DNA of 64,000 nt from Halorubrum hochsteinianum (GTDB taxonomy: Archaea > Halobacteriota > Halobacteria > Halobacteriales > Haloferacaceae): positions 1,860,001-1,924,000 of the forward strand of contig NZ_CP098415.1 of the NCBI RefSeq assembly GCF_023702125.1, in the 5' to 3' direction. Below are positions 42,620 to 49,734 of the stretch, in pieces (the first letter of the stretch is position 1; every line of letters begins with the position of its first letter). The position numbers and the translations under genes are program-made. The notes beneath the pieces are model-generated. The model was not told the DNA's origin. It worked only from the letters and a program-made list of their open reading frames with translations, and made no database searches.

Positions 42620-42868
42620 ACGAACACCGCCTGCGCCTGCCTCGCGACTGCCCCTTCGAGTCCCGCCCCGCCACAGCAACACCGGAAGACGGTCGCCTCG
42701 CTCCGCTCGGCGCTGCGTCTTCCGTACTCCCGCTCGCTCCCTCCGGTCGCTCACGGGACCGCGCCTCACGCCTCCCCAGCCTCGTCGGCGGCTCCCGGTG
42801 GTCGCTGCCGACTCCCTCGCGCGTGCTGGCTCGCGGCCTGTCGGCCGCTCGCAGGCACGCGCCACCGC
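42620..42868 (-). repeat. Dispersed hairpin-rich repeat, copy A
   Basis: Read on the minus strand, this segment shares identical blocks of 15 bp (42809-42823), 21 bp (42764-42784) and 16 bp (42644-42659), in the same order, with copy B at 59.6 kb. Between the blocks the sequence differs but keeps inverted repeats: GTCGGC (42784-42789) with GCCGAC (42807-42812), and a 9-bp stem 42683-42691 with 42716-42724. No protein is evident. It fills the 343-bp gap before the small membrane gene. It may encode a structured RNA or be a mobile-type repeat. Confidence 0.65.
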
Positions 42869-42932
42869 GATGAGGTGGACGATCTTTGAACGTCCCTCAC
42901 GTATTTACGGTGTCTGGGGAACAATCCGGTCC

Positions 42933-43229
42933 ATGCCCTCGAAAATCAAAGACGCCGTGTTTAGTGAGCCCTCCGGGCGGGTCCAAGCGTTTGTCATGTT
43001 CGCCGGCTCGGTCACGATGGCGAGTATCTTCGTGTACTTCGGTATTCTGCGCGGTGTGCCCAGCGTCCATTCGCTCGTGATGGCGGTCGGATTCGCCCTG
43101 TCTGGGCTCGCCGAGTCCCTCCCGTCGGAGCGACGGCGACTGGCTGGCGGATTGCGTGTCACCGCAATCGCCTTGCTGGCCGGCCTACTCGTCCTCATAA
43201 TATCCGTTCCCGACGCTTTTCTCGGGTAG
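42933..43229 (+). CDS. Small three-helix membrane protein
   Basis: A 98-residue protein starting MPSKIKDAVFSEPSGRVQAF. Three hydrophobic segments follow: FVMFAGSVTMASIFVYFGIL, HSLVMAVGFALSGLAESL and LRVTAIALLAGLLVLIISV. A longer version from an ATG at 42870 is possible but would add an unlikely polar leader. Codon usage is less GC-biased than in neighbouring genes, as expected for the accessory patch it opens. No named family. Confidence 0.65.
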   Translation: MPSKIKDAVFSEPSGRVQAFVMFAGSVTMASIFVYFGILRGVPSVHSLVMAVGFALSGLAESLPSERRRLAGGLRVTAIALLAGLLVLIISVPDAFLG

Positions 43230-43312
43230 CAGGCTCTGTTACAATCTACAGGAGGGGAGATACTCTGACTCAGTTGCGGACAATACAGGTGACTCACGGA
43301 TCGCTCAATACA

Positions 43313-43320
43313 GGAGAACT
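43313..43320 (+). repeat. Left 8-bp target site duplication (GGAGAACT)
   Basis: GGAGAACT immediately precedes the left end of the toxin-antitoxin element and recurs exactly at 44288-44295 just after its right end. Confidence 0.9.
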
Positions 43321-43338
43321 GGCTCTGTTGAAATCCTC
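43321..43338 (+). repeat. Left terminal inverted repeat of the TA element
   Basis: GGCTCTGTTGAAATCCTC; matches the inverted sequence at 44270-44287 at 17 of 18 positions, differing at base 5. Confidence 0.9.
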
Positions 43339-43424
43339 TTCTTCAGATATATTCTCGTCTGAAACAGCCGGTCGATGAGTTGCGAATTGATCGCTGAGAA
43401 CCCTCCCAGTTTGAGACGAATCGC

Positions 43425-43841
43425 CTACGCACTCGCCGGAGCGCTGTCGGCATCGCCGTTATCGATGAGCGGGTAGTCGATGTGGACTTCGATGCGGTCG
43501 AATGGGACGACCGGTTGTATCGCGCCGCTCGGGCCGCCCTCTTCGAGCGTAAGGATACCCAGCACCTCCAGTTGCTTCAGGTCAGAGTGGACGTCGGATA
43601 CGTCTCGCTCGACGAGCCGCGCCGCTTCGCGCATGCTTTCGGGAGCTTCCTCGGCGATCGCTCGGATGAGTTCGAGGCGGAGCGGGGTGAGGCTGTCGAC
43701 GAAGTCGTCGTAGGTTCCGAACTGGAGCGTCGCCTTTCCGTCTTGGTCGTCGAGGTTGTCGTCCTCGATGTCCTGGACGAACTGGAGTGTATCCTGACGG
43801 AGCTGTTCTCGGTCGCCGACGGTGATGTGGAGTGTGGTCAT
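43425..43841 (-). CDS. HVO_A0114-type winged-helix DNA-binding protein (probable antitoxin)
   Basis: A 138-residue protein. The N-terminal 50 residues (TLHITVGDREQLRQDTLQFVQDIEDDN ... ATLQFGTYDDFVDSLTPLRLELIRAIAEE) precede a winged helix, EAPESMREAARLVERDVSDVHSDLKQLEVLGILTLEEGGPSGAIQPVVPFDRIEVHI. This matches haloarchaeal HVO_A0114-type putative DNA-binding proteins, which regularly accompany TumE-like genes. It starts 33 bp after the toxin stop on the same strand. As antitoxin it would neutralise the partner and probably bind the paired operators upstream of the module. Confidence 0.85.
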   Translation of the reverse strand: MTTLHITVGDREQLRQDTLQFVQDIEDDNLDDQDGKATLQFGTYDDFVDSLTPLRLELIRAIAEEAPESMREAARLVERDVSDVHSDLKQLEVLGILTLEEGGPSGAIQPVVPFDRIEVHIDYPLIDNGDADSAPASA

Positions 43842-43874
43842 GGTCGGGGTGGCGGTAGGTCGGGTGGTGTTCGA

Positions 43875-44192
43875 TCAGTGTGGCCGGGGCGGGTCGCCGC
43901 CGACAGCGTCCCAGTACTCGTCCGCACTCGCCCAGAACTCGACGAGCAGCTCCTCCATCCCAGGGAACTCGACGCCGTCGAGATCACCAGCTGCGGTGTG
44001 ATGCTCGTGCCCCTTCGTGTCCTCGTGGGAGTTGTCGTACCGAACGAGCGTGAGATCGTCGAGGGTGCCCAGATGGAGCGTGTACTTCCAGCCCGAGGGG
44101 TACGTCTCGGTGTCGTCAGTCGGTCGAAGCACGACGTTCTCGACGAGGCCGGCTTCGACGTGCGTGTACTGGAAGAACGGCTCTGAGGGCAT
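43875..44192 (-). CDS. TumE-like toxin component (DUF6516 type)
   Basis: A 105-residue protein with the TumE-like core WKYTLHLGTLDDLTLVRYDNSHEDTKGHEHHTAAG: the RYDN followed by a His-rich HEHH stretch is the family signature. The N-terminus (VEAGLVENVVLRPTDDTETYPSG) and the short helical C-terminus (GMEELLVEFWASADEYWDA) are typical in length. It is the first gene of the module, read from an ATG at 44192 that follows a TATA-like box by about 32 bases. Family members are predicted toxins of type II modules; the activity of this one is untested. Confidence 0.83.
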   Translation of the reverse strand: MPSEPFFQYTHVEAGLVENVVLRPTDDTETYPSGWKYTLHLGTLDDLTLVRYDNSHEDTKGHEHHTAAGDLDGVEFPGMEELLVEFWASADEYWDAVGGDPPRPH

Positions 44193-44201
44193 CCCTTACG
44201 T

Positions 44202-44219
44202 GTTGGGATAGGCCCCAAC
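44202..44219. promoter_or_regulatory. Operator copy 1 of the TA promoter (GTTGGG-N6-CCCAAC)
   Basis: A perfect 6-bp inverted repeat with a 6-base spacer, lying 10 bases before the toxin ATG. A near-identical copy lies 27 bases further upstream, so the two sit on roughly the same scale of helix turns, with the TATA-like box between them. Confidence 0.65.
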
Positions 44220-44228
44220 GGCATAAGC
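44220..44228 (-). promoter_or_regulatory. TATA-like box of the TA module
   Basis: GCTTATGCC read on the minus strand lies 28-36 bases before the toxin ATG, between the two operator repeats. Binding at either repeat would hinder TBP and TFB. Confidence 0.5.
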
Positions 44229-44246
44229 GTTGGGCAGAAGTCCAAC
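44229..44246. promoter_or_regulatory. Operator copy 2 of the TA promoter (GTTGGG-N6-TCCAAC)
   Basis: The same 6-6-6 layout as copy 1 with one mismatched base in the right arm. It lies upstream of the TATA-like box, still inside the element (right end at 44287). Confidence 0.6.
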
Positions 44247-44269
44247 ACCGAACAGAAACGCTGGGCTCT

Positions 44270-44287
44270 GAGGATTTCAACAAAGCC
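44270..44287 (-). repeat. Right terminal inverted repeat of the TA element
   Basis: On the minus strand this reads GGCTTTGTTGAAATCCTC, 17 of 18 bases identical to the left end. Confidence 0.9.
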
Positions 44288-44295
44288 GGAGAACT
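44288..44295 (+). repeat. Right 8-bp target site duplication (GGAGAACT)
   Basis: Exact repeat of 43313-43320. The pre-insertion site can be read as AATACAGGAGAACTACAGAG. Confidence 0.9.
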
Positions 44296-44433
44296 ACAGA
44301 GAGTTCCGTATAAGGGGAGAATATTTGTAACTGCTCTAAGGACAGATACAGCGCGCGTATTCGTCTGGATGGCCGACCGCGATTACCATTCAAATTCCCA
44401 TGTCTTTTTGTTCATCTCTACATCCATGGGATT

Positions 44434-44925
44434 ATGGCCCGTCTGACCCGCCGGAAGGCCCTCCAAACAGGCGGAAGCGCGATTCTAGCCGGCCTCCCCG
44501 GGTGTAGTGCCCTCAACCGTGACGCTTCCTCCACCCTCACGCTCGGCGAAATAGAAGTGTCGAACCTTGACTTTCAACCCCACACGGTGTCAGTAGCAGT
44601 ACTTGATGACAAAGAGCCGGTGTTCTGGGCGGAAATGAATGCCTCGGCAGCTGAGCCGGAAGAAGACGATTCCTCAAGTGTGGCAACGGCTGGCGGCGGT
44701 TCATTTGAGGGCTTCCCAGCCGAGGTTGGGGAGTATCTGCTATACGCGTGGCGCGACAACCAACCGACCTCGGAGTGGGAGATGTTCGACTTCAGTGAGG
44801 TAGACACGTCATCTGTCGGACTCGACATCCATATTGGAGACACTCAAAATTCTCGCACCGGTGATGTGTCCATCTGGCATACGACGGATCCCAACGCCTG
44901 TGAGAACACAGACGATCGCAATTGA
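44434..44925 (+). CDS. Tat-exported lipoprotein of unknown function
   Basis: A 163-residue protein. The signal has LTRRKALQTGG (arginines 6 and 7) and the lipobox LPGC with C24. The mature part looks like a single beta-sandwich: LTLGEIEVSNLDFQPHTVSVAVLDDKEPVFWAEM ... FEGFPAEVGEYLLYAWRDNQPTSEWEMFDF. It would sit on the outer face of the membrane. Base composition is lower in GC than the core genes, so it belongs to the accessory patch. No partner gene is adjacent. Confidence 0.78.
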   Translation: MARLTRRKALQTGGSAILAGLPGCSALNRDASSTLTLGEIEVSNLDFQPHTVSVAVLDDKEPVFWAEMNASAAEPEEDDSSSVATAGGGSFEGFPAEVGEYLLYAWRDNQPTSEWEMFDFSEVDTSSVGLDIHIGDTQNSRTGDVSIWHTTDPNACENTDDRN

Positions 44926-45151
44926 TGGGTGAATCGGACCTGTTGAATCGAGACGATATGTGACTTACTCGCAACTCCCATCGAACGGCCGTTTCAGGCG
45001 AAAGCGTGGCCAAAGAATGGAGATACAACGGCCGAATATCGTCGATTTCGATCACAGTCAGTCGAACGGTATCACAGAGACGGTCGGCCCCCGCCCCCGG
45101 TAACACCCGTGTCCGCGCCGATTCAAGTCCCTCCGGCGCGTAACTGGTAGT

Positions 45152-46219
45152 ATGACCGACGCATCCGACGCGACCGGAACCGAGCAGCACGACGGACCAA
45201 CCCCCACCCCGGGAATCCACCACGTGACCTGCGTGGCCGGCGACCCGCAGCGGAACCTCGACTTCTGGGTGGAGACGCTCGGGCTCCGACTGGTGAAGCG
45301 GTCGATCAACCAGGACGACCCCGGGACGTACCACTTCTTCTACGGCGACGCCGACGGGACGCCGGGCACCAGCATGACGTTCTTCCCGTGGACGAACCTG
45401 CCGGACGGCGAGGTGGGCGCGGGACAGGTCTCCCGGACCGCCTTCCGCGTCCCCGAGGGGAGCCTCGACTACTGGGTGGACCGGTTCGACGAGCGCGGCG
45501 TCGACTACGACGCCCGCGAGGAGCGCTTCGGCGAGACGGTCCTCCCCTTCCGCGACCCCGACGGGCTCCCCCTCGAACTGGTCGAAGTCGAGGTCCCGGA
45601 CGACGATCCGACGACCGCGTGGACCGCGTACGTCCCCGAGTCGGCCGCGATCCGCGGGTTCCACTCCGTGACGCTGTGGCTCGACGACGCCGAGCGAACC
45701 GAGCGCCTGCTCCGGACGATGGGGCTGACGGAGGGCGAGTCGGCGGCCGACGCCGCAACCGGAAACGACCGGACCCGCTTCGTCGCGGACGGGTCCGTGG
45801 GTAAGTACGTCGACGTCGTCGAGACGGACCGGCAGGGGCGTTCCGGCCGGGGAACGGTCCACCACGTCGCGTTCCAGACGCCGACCGACGCCGACCAGTC
45901 CGGGATGCGCGAGGCGGTCGCGTCCATGGGGCTGCGCCCGACCCAACAGATCGACCGCCACTGGTTCCGGTCGGTGTACTTCCGGGAGTTCGCGGGCGTG
46001 CTCTTTGAACTGGCCACGAGCGACCCCGGCTACGCGAGCGACGAGCCGGCGGACGCGCTCGGCGAGCGGCTGGTGTTGCCGGGGCAGTTCGGCGACCGCC
46101 GCGACGAGATCGAGGCCGGCCTCCCCGACGTGACGGTGCCGCGTCCGGAGGCGTCCGAGGGGTCGGGGTCGTCCGAGGAGTCCGGGGCGTCCGACGCGTC
46201 CGCCGAGGGCGACGACTGA
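45152..46219 (+). CDS. Ring-cleaving dioxygenase-like VOC-family protein
   Basis: A 355-residue protein of two tandem vicinal-oxygen-chelate domains (about 20-140 and 165-300). The first begins TPGIHHVTCVAGDPQRNLDFWVETLGLRLVKRSINQDDPGTYHFFYGD; the second has GTVHHVAFQTPTDADQSGMREAVA and ends VYFREFAGVLFELATSDPGY, giving the metal ligands His, His and Glu. It matches the MhqO/YkcA-like ring-cleaving group that handles hydroquinones or catechols. The last 30 residues are a Ser/Glu-rich acidic tail. The 226-bp gap before it contains only a promoter region. Confidence 0.87.
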   Translation: MTDASDATGTEQHDGPTPTPGIHHVTCVAGDPQRNLDFWVETLGLRLVKRSINQDDPGTYHFFYGDADGTPGTSMTFFPWTNLPDGEVGAGQVSRTAFRVPEGSLDYWVDRFDERGVDYDAREERFGETVLPFRDPDGLPLELVEVEVPDDDPTTAWTAYVPESAAIRGFHSVTLWLDDAERTERLLRTMGLTEGESAADAATGNDRTRFVADGSVGKYVDVVETDRQGRSGRGTVHHVAFQTPTDADQSGMREAVASMGLRPTQQIDRHWFRSVYFREFAGVLFELATSDPGYASDEPADALGERLVLPGQFGDRRDEIEAGLPDVTVPRPEASEGSGSSEESGASDASAEGDD

Positions 46220-46259
46220 GGACCGATCCTTCTAATCGGCCGCGACCGGATCTCCCTCC

Positions 46260-47117
46260 ATGACAGAGGACCTCGGCACGCCCGTACTGGATAACCACCT
46301 CCACCTCGACCCCCGCCACGGCCGCGGGGTCGAGGCCGTCGAGGAGTTCGCCCGGCTCGGCGGCACCCACCTGCTCGTGGTGAACAAGCCCTCGTGGCTG
46401 CTCGGCGTCGAGCCGGACGACCCGGCGGACTTCCGCGCCGTCTTCGAGGAGACGCTTGAAACGGTCGCGGCCGCGACGGACGTCCTTCCGGGGCGCGCGT
46501 GGCCCGTCCTCGGCGTCCACCCCGGACTGATCAGCCGGCTCGTCGACGAGCGGGGCTTCTCGCCGGCCGAGGCCCGCGACCTCATGCGCGGCGGGCTGGC
46601 GGTCGCGAGCGAGTACGTCGCCGACGGCGACGCGCTCGCGCTGAAGTCCGGCCGCCCCCACTACGACGTGTCCGACGCGGTGTGGGAGGCGTCGAACGCG
46701 GTGACCCGGCGCGCGTTCGAACTGGGGGCCGAGGTCGACTGCGCGGTCCAGCTCCACACCGAGGCCACGGAGGACCTGACCGACCTCGCCGGGGTCGCCG
46801 AGGCGGTCGGGCTCGACCCCTCGAAGGTCGTCAAACACTACGCGGCCGGGGAGTTGGCGGGGGTCACGCCGAGCGTGATGAGCGACAAAGAGCGGTTAGA
46901 ACGCGCCGCCGAGGCGGACGAGCCGTTCCTGATGGAGACCGACTTCATCGACGACCCCGACCGGCCCGGAATGGTGCTCGGACCGAAGACCGTCCCGCGC
47001 CGGGTGCGGTGGCTGCTGGAGGAGGGGTACGACGAGGCGGTCCGGCGCGCGCACGTCGAGACCCCCGCCGCGGTGTACGGGATCGACACCGAGGCGACCC
47101 TCGAAAGAGAGGCCTGA
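46260..47117 (+). CDS. TatD-related metal-dependent hydrolase
   Basis: A 285-residue TIM-barrel hydrolase of the archaeal TatD-like type. Metal ligands are in LDNHLHLDPRHGRG (His-x-His), GVHPGL, QLHTEATEDL, KHYA and the terminal METDFIDDP. The family acts as DNase or as phosphoesterase. The C-terminus ends YDEAVRRAHVETPAAVYGID, as in relatives. The start is the ATG at 46260, 41 bp after the dioxygenase-like gene, so the two may share a transcript. Confidence 0.87.
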   Translation: MTEDLGTPVLDNHLHLDPRHGRGVEAVEEFARLGGTHLLVVNKPSWLLGVEPDDPADFRAVFEETLETVAAATDVLPGRAWPVLGVHPGLISRLVDERGFSPAEARDLMRGGLAVASEYVADGDALALKSGRPHYDVSDAVWEASNAVTRRAFELGAEVDCAVQLHTEATEDLTDLAGVAEAVGLDPSKVVKHYAAGELAGVTPSVMSDKERLERAAEADEPFLMETDFIDDPDRPGMVLGPKTVPRRVRWLLEEGYDEAVRRAHVETPAAVYGIDTEATLEREA

Positions 47118-47201
47118 ATCCGGGATTCACGCGGGTGAGACGCGGTCTCGGGCGGCGATCGATAGGAAAGGCATTTGAGTTGGCCGGGCGACGTACGGGA
47201 C

Positions 47202-47783
47202 ATGACCGACGACGACGCCGTTGAAACGTTCTATACCGACGAACGCTGGCAGAACTGGCTCGACAGGCTGGCGGAGGAGGAGCTGGATCCCGAAAACGAG
47301 GACTCCGCGCGGCTCCTCTTGAACCTCCAGGACGACGCGGCGATCGCGGTGGCGAAGGTGCTCGCCGCCTTCGACGACGACCGGATCGACGAGGAGCGCG
47401 CGGTCGAGGAGGTCCGCGACATCCGCGACATCGTCCTCGCCGACGTCGAGTTCGACGACGAGGACAAGGTGATGCTGATCGACGGCGTCCAGACCTCGCT
47501 CGTCCCCGTCTTCTACGCGGCCGAGGAGTACCTCGTCGGCGGCGTCGTCGAGGGCGACGTGAGCGAGTTCGTGCGCGCGGCCGCCGAGGCCGAGGAGGGC
47601 GACGACTTGGACGCCGCCTTGGGCTACGTCGTCCAGGCCGGGACGCGCGTCATCGACGGTGAGGCGCTCGACATCGAGCTCGTCGAGGACCTCGAATACG
47701 GGCTGGTCTCCGAGTGGGTCAACGGGCTCGACTCGCTCCAGTCGGCGATCGAGGACCCCGAAGTCGTCGAGGAAGAGGACTGA
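47202..47783 (+). CDS. DUF2150-type haloarchaeal protein
   Basis: A 193-residue, highly acidic, helical soluble protein: YTDERWQNWLDRLAEEELDPENEDSARLLLNLQDDAAIAVAKVLAAF ... GVQTSLVPVFYAAEEYLVGG. It has no cysteine or catalytic motif. The ATG at 47202 begins MTDDDAVETFYTDERW. The family assignment to DUF2150 is from memory of similar archaeal proteins and is less certain than the gene itself. Confidence 0.8.
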   Translation: MTDDDAVETFYTDERWQNWLDRLAEEELDPENEDSARLLLNLQDDAAIAVAKVLAAFDDDRIDEERAVEEVRDIRDIVLADVEFDDEDKVMLIDGVQTSLVPVFYAAEEYLVGGVVEGDVSEFVRAAAEAEEGDDLDAALGYVVQAGTRVIDGEALDIELVEDLEYGLVSEWVNGLDSLQSAIEDPEVVEEED

Positions 47784-47861
47784 CGCCGGCGGTCGAGCGG
47801 CGTTCGTCGCGGCCGACCCGTTCGAGCGAACGGTTTTGAACGCTCGCGTTCACGACTCCGC

Positions 47862-48344
47862 ATGGCCCTCCCCACCGCCGAACTGGCGATCGGGCTGCTC
47901 GTCGTCTGGACGGCGACCGCGTTCGTTCCGTTCGTGCCGAGCGGCGTCCTCGCGGCGCTGACCGTCGTCGGCTACGCGTACACCACCGGCTTCGCCGAGC
48001 CGGGCCTCCCCGTGCTGATCGCGCTCGTGCTCGTCTCGCTTCTGGCCTCCGCCGTGGACCTGCTGTCGGGGATGGTCTCCGGGCGGCTCGGCGGCGCGTC
48101 GACCCGGACCGTCGTCGTCGGCACGCTGGTCGGCGTCGTGTTGCTGGTTCCGCTCGGCCCGATCGGGCTCGTCGTCGGGCTGTGCGGCACCGTCTTCCTC
48201 GCCGCCCTGTACGAGAACGGCGACGAACCCCGCGCCGCCGCCCGACAGGCGGCGTACGCGGCCGTCGGCGTCCTCGCGAGCGCGTTCGTTCAGGCGATCC
48301 TGCTCGGCGGCGTCGCGGTCGCGTTCGCGCTCTCGGTCCTCTGA
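47862..48344 (+). CDS. DUF456-like membrane protein
   Basis: A 160-residue membrane protein with four to five hydrophobic segments: LAIGLLVVWTATAFVPFVPSGVLAALTVVGYAYT, LPVLIALVLVSLLASAVDLL, GGASTRTVVVGTLVGVVLLVPLGPIGLVVGLCGTVFLAALYENG and a last C-terminal segment. The GGASTRTVVVGTLVGxxLxPLGPIG stretch resembles the DUF456 family. The function of that family is unknown. It is convergent with the DUF63 gene. Confidence 0.78.
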   Translation: MALPTAELAIGLLVVWTATAFVPFVPSGVLAALTVVGYAYTTGFAEPGLPVLIALVLVSLLASAVDLLSGMVSGRLGGASTRTVVVGTLVGVVLLVPLGPIGLVVGLCGTVFLAALYENGDEPRAAARQAAYAAVGVLASAFVQAILLGGVAVAFALSVL

Positions 48345-48387
48345 CCGAAGGCCCGAACCGGGAACTCCGAACCAGAAGGCCCGGACC

Positions 48388-49197
48388 TCACGCCGCGACG
48401 GAGAAGAGGACGAGGTTGTGGACCGCCGGCCCGAGCCCCATCGCCGCGACGAAGCCGAGGAGGAGGAACCCCTCTCCGGGGGTCTCGCGGACGTACGCCG
48501 CGAAGAGCCAGACGACGGCGGTCGCGACCGCGAGCTTCACGAGGAGGAACAGCCACCCCTCGCCCAGCACCGGGACCGGCGGGAGCCCGCCGACTTCCAG
48601 GAGGAGCCGCGAGAGGGGGGTGCGCTCGCCGAAGCCGAGTTGGACGGTCCCCACCGCGGTGGAGACCCCGTCGAGCGCGTGGCCGAACACCGCGAGCGCG
48701 CCGACGCCGCCGGTGACCGCGGCCTCGGGCCGGAACCGCGTCAGGCCGACCCACGCCGCGCCGGCGACCGGGACGGTGATGGCGAGCGCGACCGCCGACC
48801 AGCGCGCCCCCTCGGGGGAGAGCCCGGTGCCGGCCGCGACCGCGACGACGGGGACGACGAGGAGCGCGCCGGCGGCCGCGAGCGTCGCCGCGACGCGGTC
48901 CGGGCGGGCGGCGTCGACCGCGAGCCACGCCGCGCCGGCGGCCGCGCCCACGGTCAGGTAGACCGTCGGCGAGCCGGCGAAGGGGGCGACGAGCGGCGGG
49001 AGCGCGTCGACGACGTAGAGGACGTGTGCCGCCGAGCCGAGCGCCATCCACGGGGCGAGCGCGAGGACGCGGCGGCCGGTGACCTCGGGTCGGCGGCGGC
49101 GGAGCGCGGCGGCGACGCCGCCGGCCGCGAGCAGGACGACGAGGAGGTGCGGCAGGGGCGGGAGCGTCGTCCCCGCGGGGAGGAGGCCGCCGACCAT
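48388..49197 (-). CDS. DUF63 family membrane protein
   Basis: A 269-residue membrane protein with about seven helices. The family-like features are ALAPWMALGSAAHVLYVVDALPP near the N-terminus, FGHALDGVSTAVGTVQLGFGERTPLSRLLLE in the middle and the C-terminal GFLLLGFVAAMGLGPAVHNLVLF. The motif HALDG with two acidic residues may be an active site, but the function is unknown. Its ATG overlaps the stop of the upstream universal stress protein gene (TGATG), so they form a coupled pair. Confidence 0.85.
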   Translation of the reverse strand: MVGGLLPAGTTLPPLPHLLVVLLAAGGVAAALRRRRPEVTGRRVLALAPWMALGSAAHVLYVVDALPPLVAPFAGSPTVYLTVGAAAGAAWLAVDAARPDRVAATLAAAGALLVVPVVAVAAGTGLSPEGARWSAVALAITVPVAGAAWVGLTRFRPEAAVTGGVGALAVFGHALDGVSTAVGTVQLGFGERTPLSRLLLEVGGLPPVPVLGEGWLFLLVKLAVATAVVWLFAAYVRETPGEGFLLLGFVAAMGLGPAVHNLVLFSVAA

Positions 49198-49646
49198 CAG
49201 ACGGACAGCACGGGCTGGCTCGCGTACAGCAGGACGTACTCCGCGGCCTTCCCGAGTACCTCACCGGGGTCGCCGGAGACCGGCTCGCGCGGGACGACGA
49301 TGAAGTCGGACTCCAGTTCCTCGGCGGTGTCGAGGACGACGCTGCCGGGGTGGACGGTCTTCACCGAGGTGGAGAAGCCGTTCGCGATGGAGTTGCTGTG
49401 AGGGACGCCGGCGGCGTCCGCGCGGCGCGCGACCGAGTCGGTGAACGCCTCGGAGTCGTCGGCCACCTCGCTCTCGTCGACCACGCCGTGGTCGATGGCG
49501 CGGACCACGTCCTCGTCGAGCACGTACAGCGCGTGGACGCTCGCCCCGTACTCGCTCGCGAGCGCGATGGCGTAATCGACCGCCTCGTGTGACTCCTCGC
49601 TGCCGTCGACGGGCACGAGGACGAGGTCGATGTCGAGATCGGTCAT
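49197..49646 (-). CDS. Universal stress protein
   Basis: A 149-residue protein starting MTDLDIDLVLVPVDGSEESHEAVDYAIALA, with the C-terminal strand region ELESDFIVVPREPVSGDPGEVLGKAAEYVLLYASQPVLSV. The usual ATP-binding GxxG region is replaced by PREPVSGDPGE, so nucleotide binding is doubtful. It overlaps the DUF63 gene. A start at 49673 is possible but would add a low-complexity leader. Confidence 0.87.
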   Translation of the reverse strand: MTDLDIDLVLVPVDGSEESHEAVDYAIALASEYGASVHALYVLDEDVVRAIDHGVVDESEVADDSEAFTDSVARRADAAGVPHSNSIANGFSTSVKTVHPGSVVLDTAEELESDFIVVPREPVSGDPGEVLGKAAEYVLLYASQPVLSV

Positions 49647-49734
49647 ACCCGACCCGTCGGCGGGGGAGGGCAAAAAGCCCGCCCCATGCGGTCGGCTCCG
49701 CCCGTCGCGGACCGGTCGGTGCGCCGACCGCGCG

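Larger units (their letters stand above)
43321..44287. mobile_element. Non-autonomous transposon-like element carrying a toxin-antitoxin pair, 967 bp
   Basis: The element has terminal inverted repeats of 18 bp (GGCTCTGTTGAAATCCTC and a copy with one mismatch) and is flanked by a perfect 8-bp direct repeat. Inside there is no transposase; the whole cargo is a two-gene module on the minus strand with its own operator-promoter. The ends resemble those of the IS5-type element at 32.5 kb (GGCTGTGTTGAATCGC), so an IS5-like transposase could have moved it in trans. The structure is seen directly; the mobilisation mechanism is inference. Confidence 0.85.

Noticed and set aside
42870-42932. Upstream ATG at 42870 for the small three-helix membrane protein
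   Set aside because: It would add MRWTIFERPSRIYGVWGTIRS, with bulky residues unlike a haloarchaeal leader, and begins inside the end of the repeat. The ATG at 42933 is more likely.
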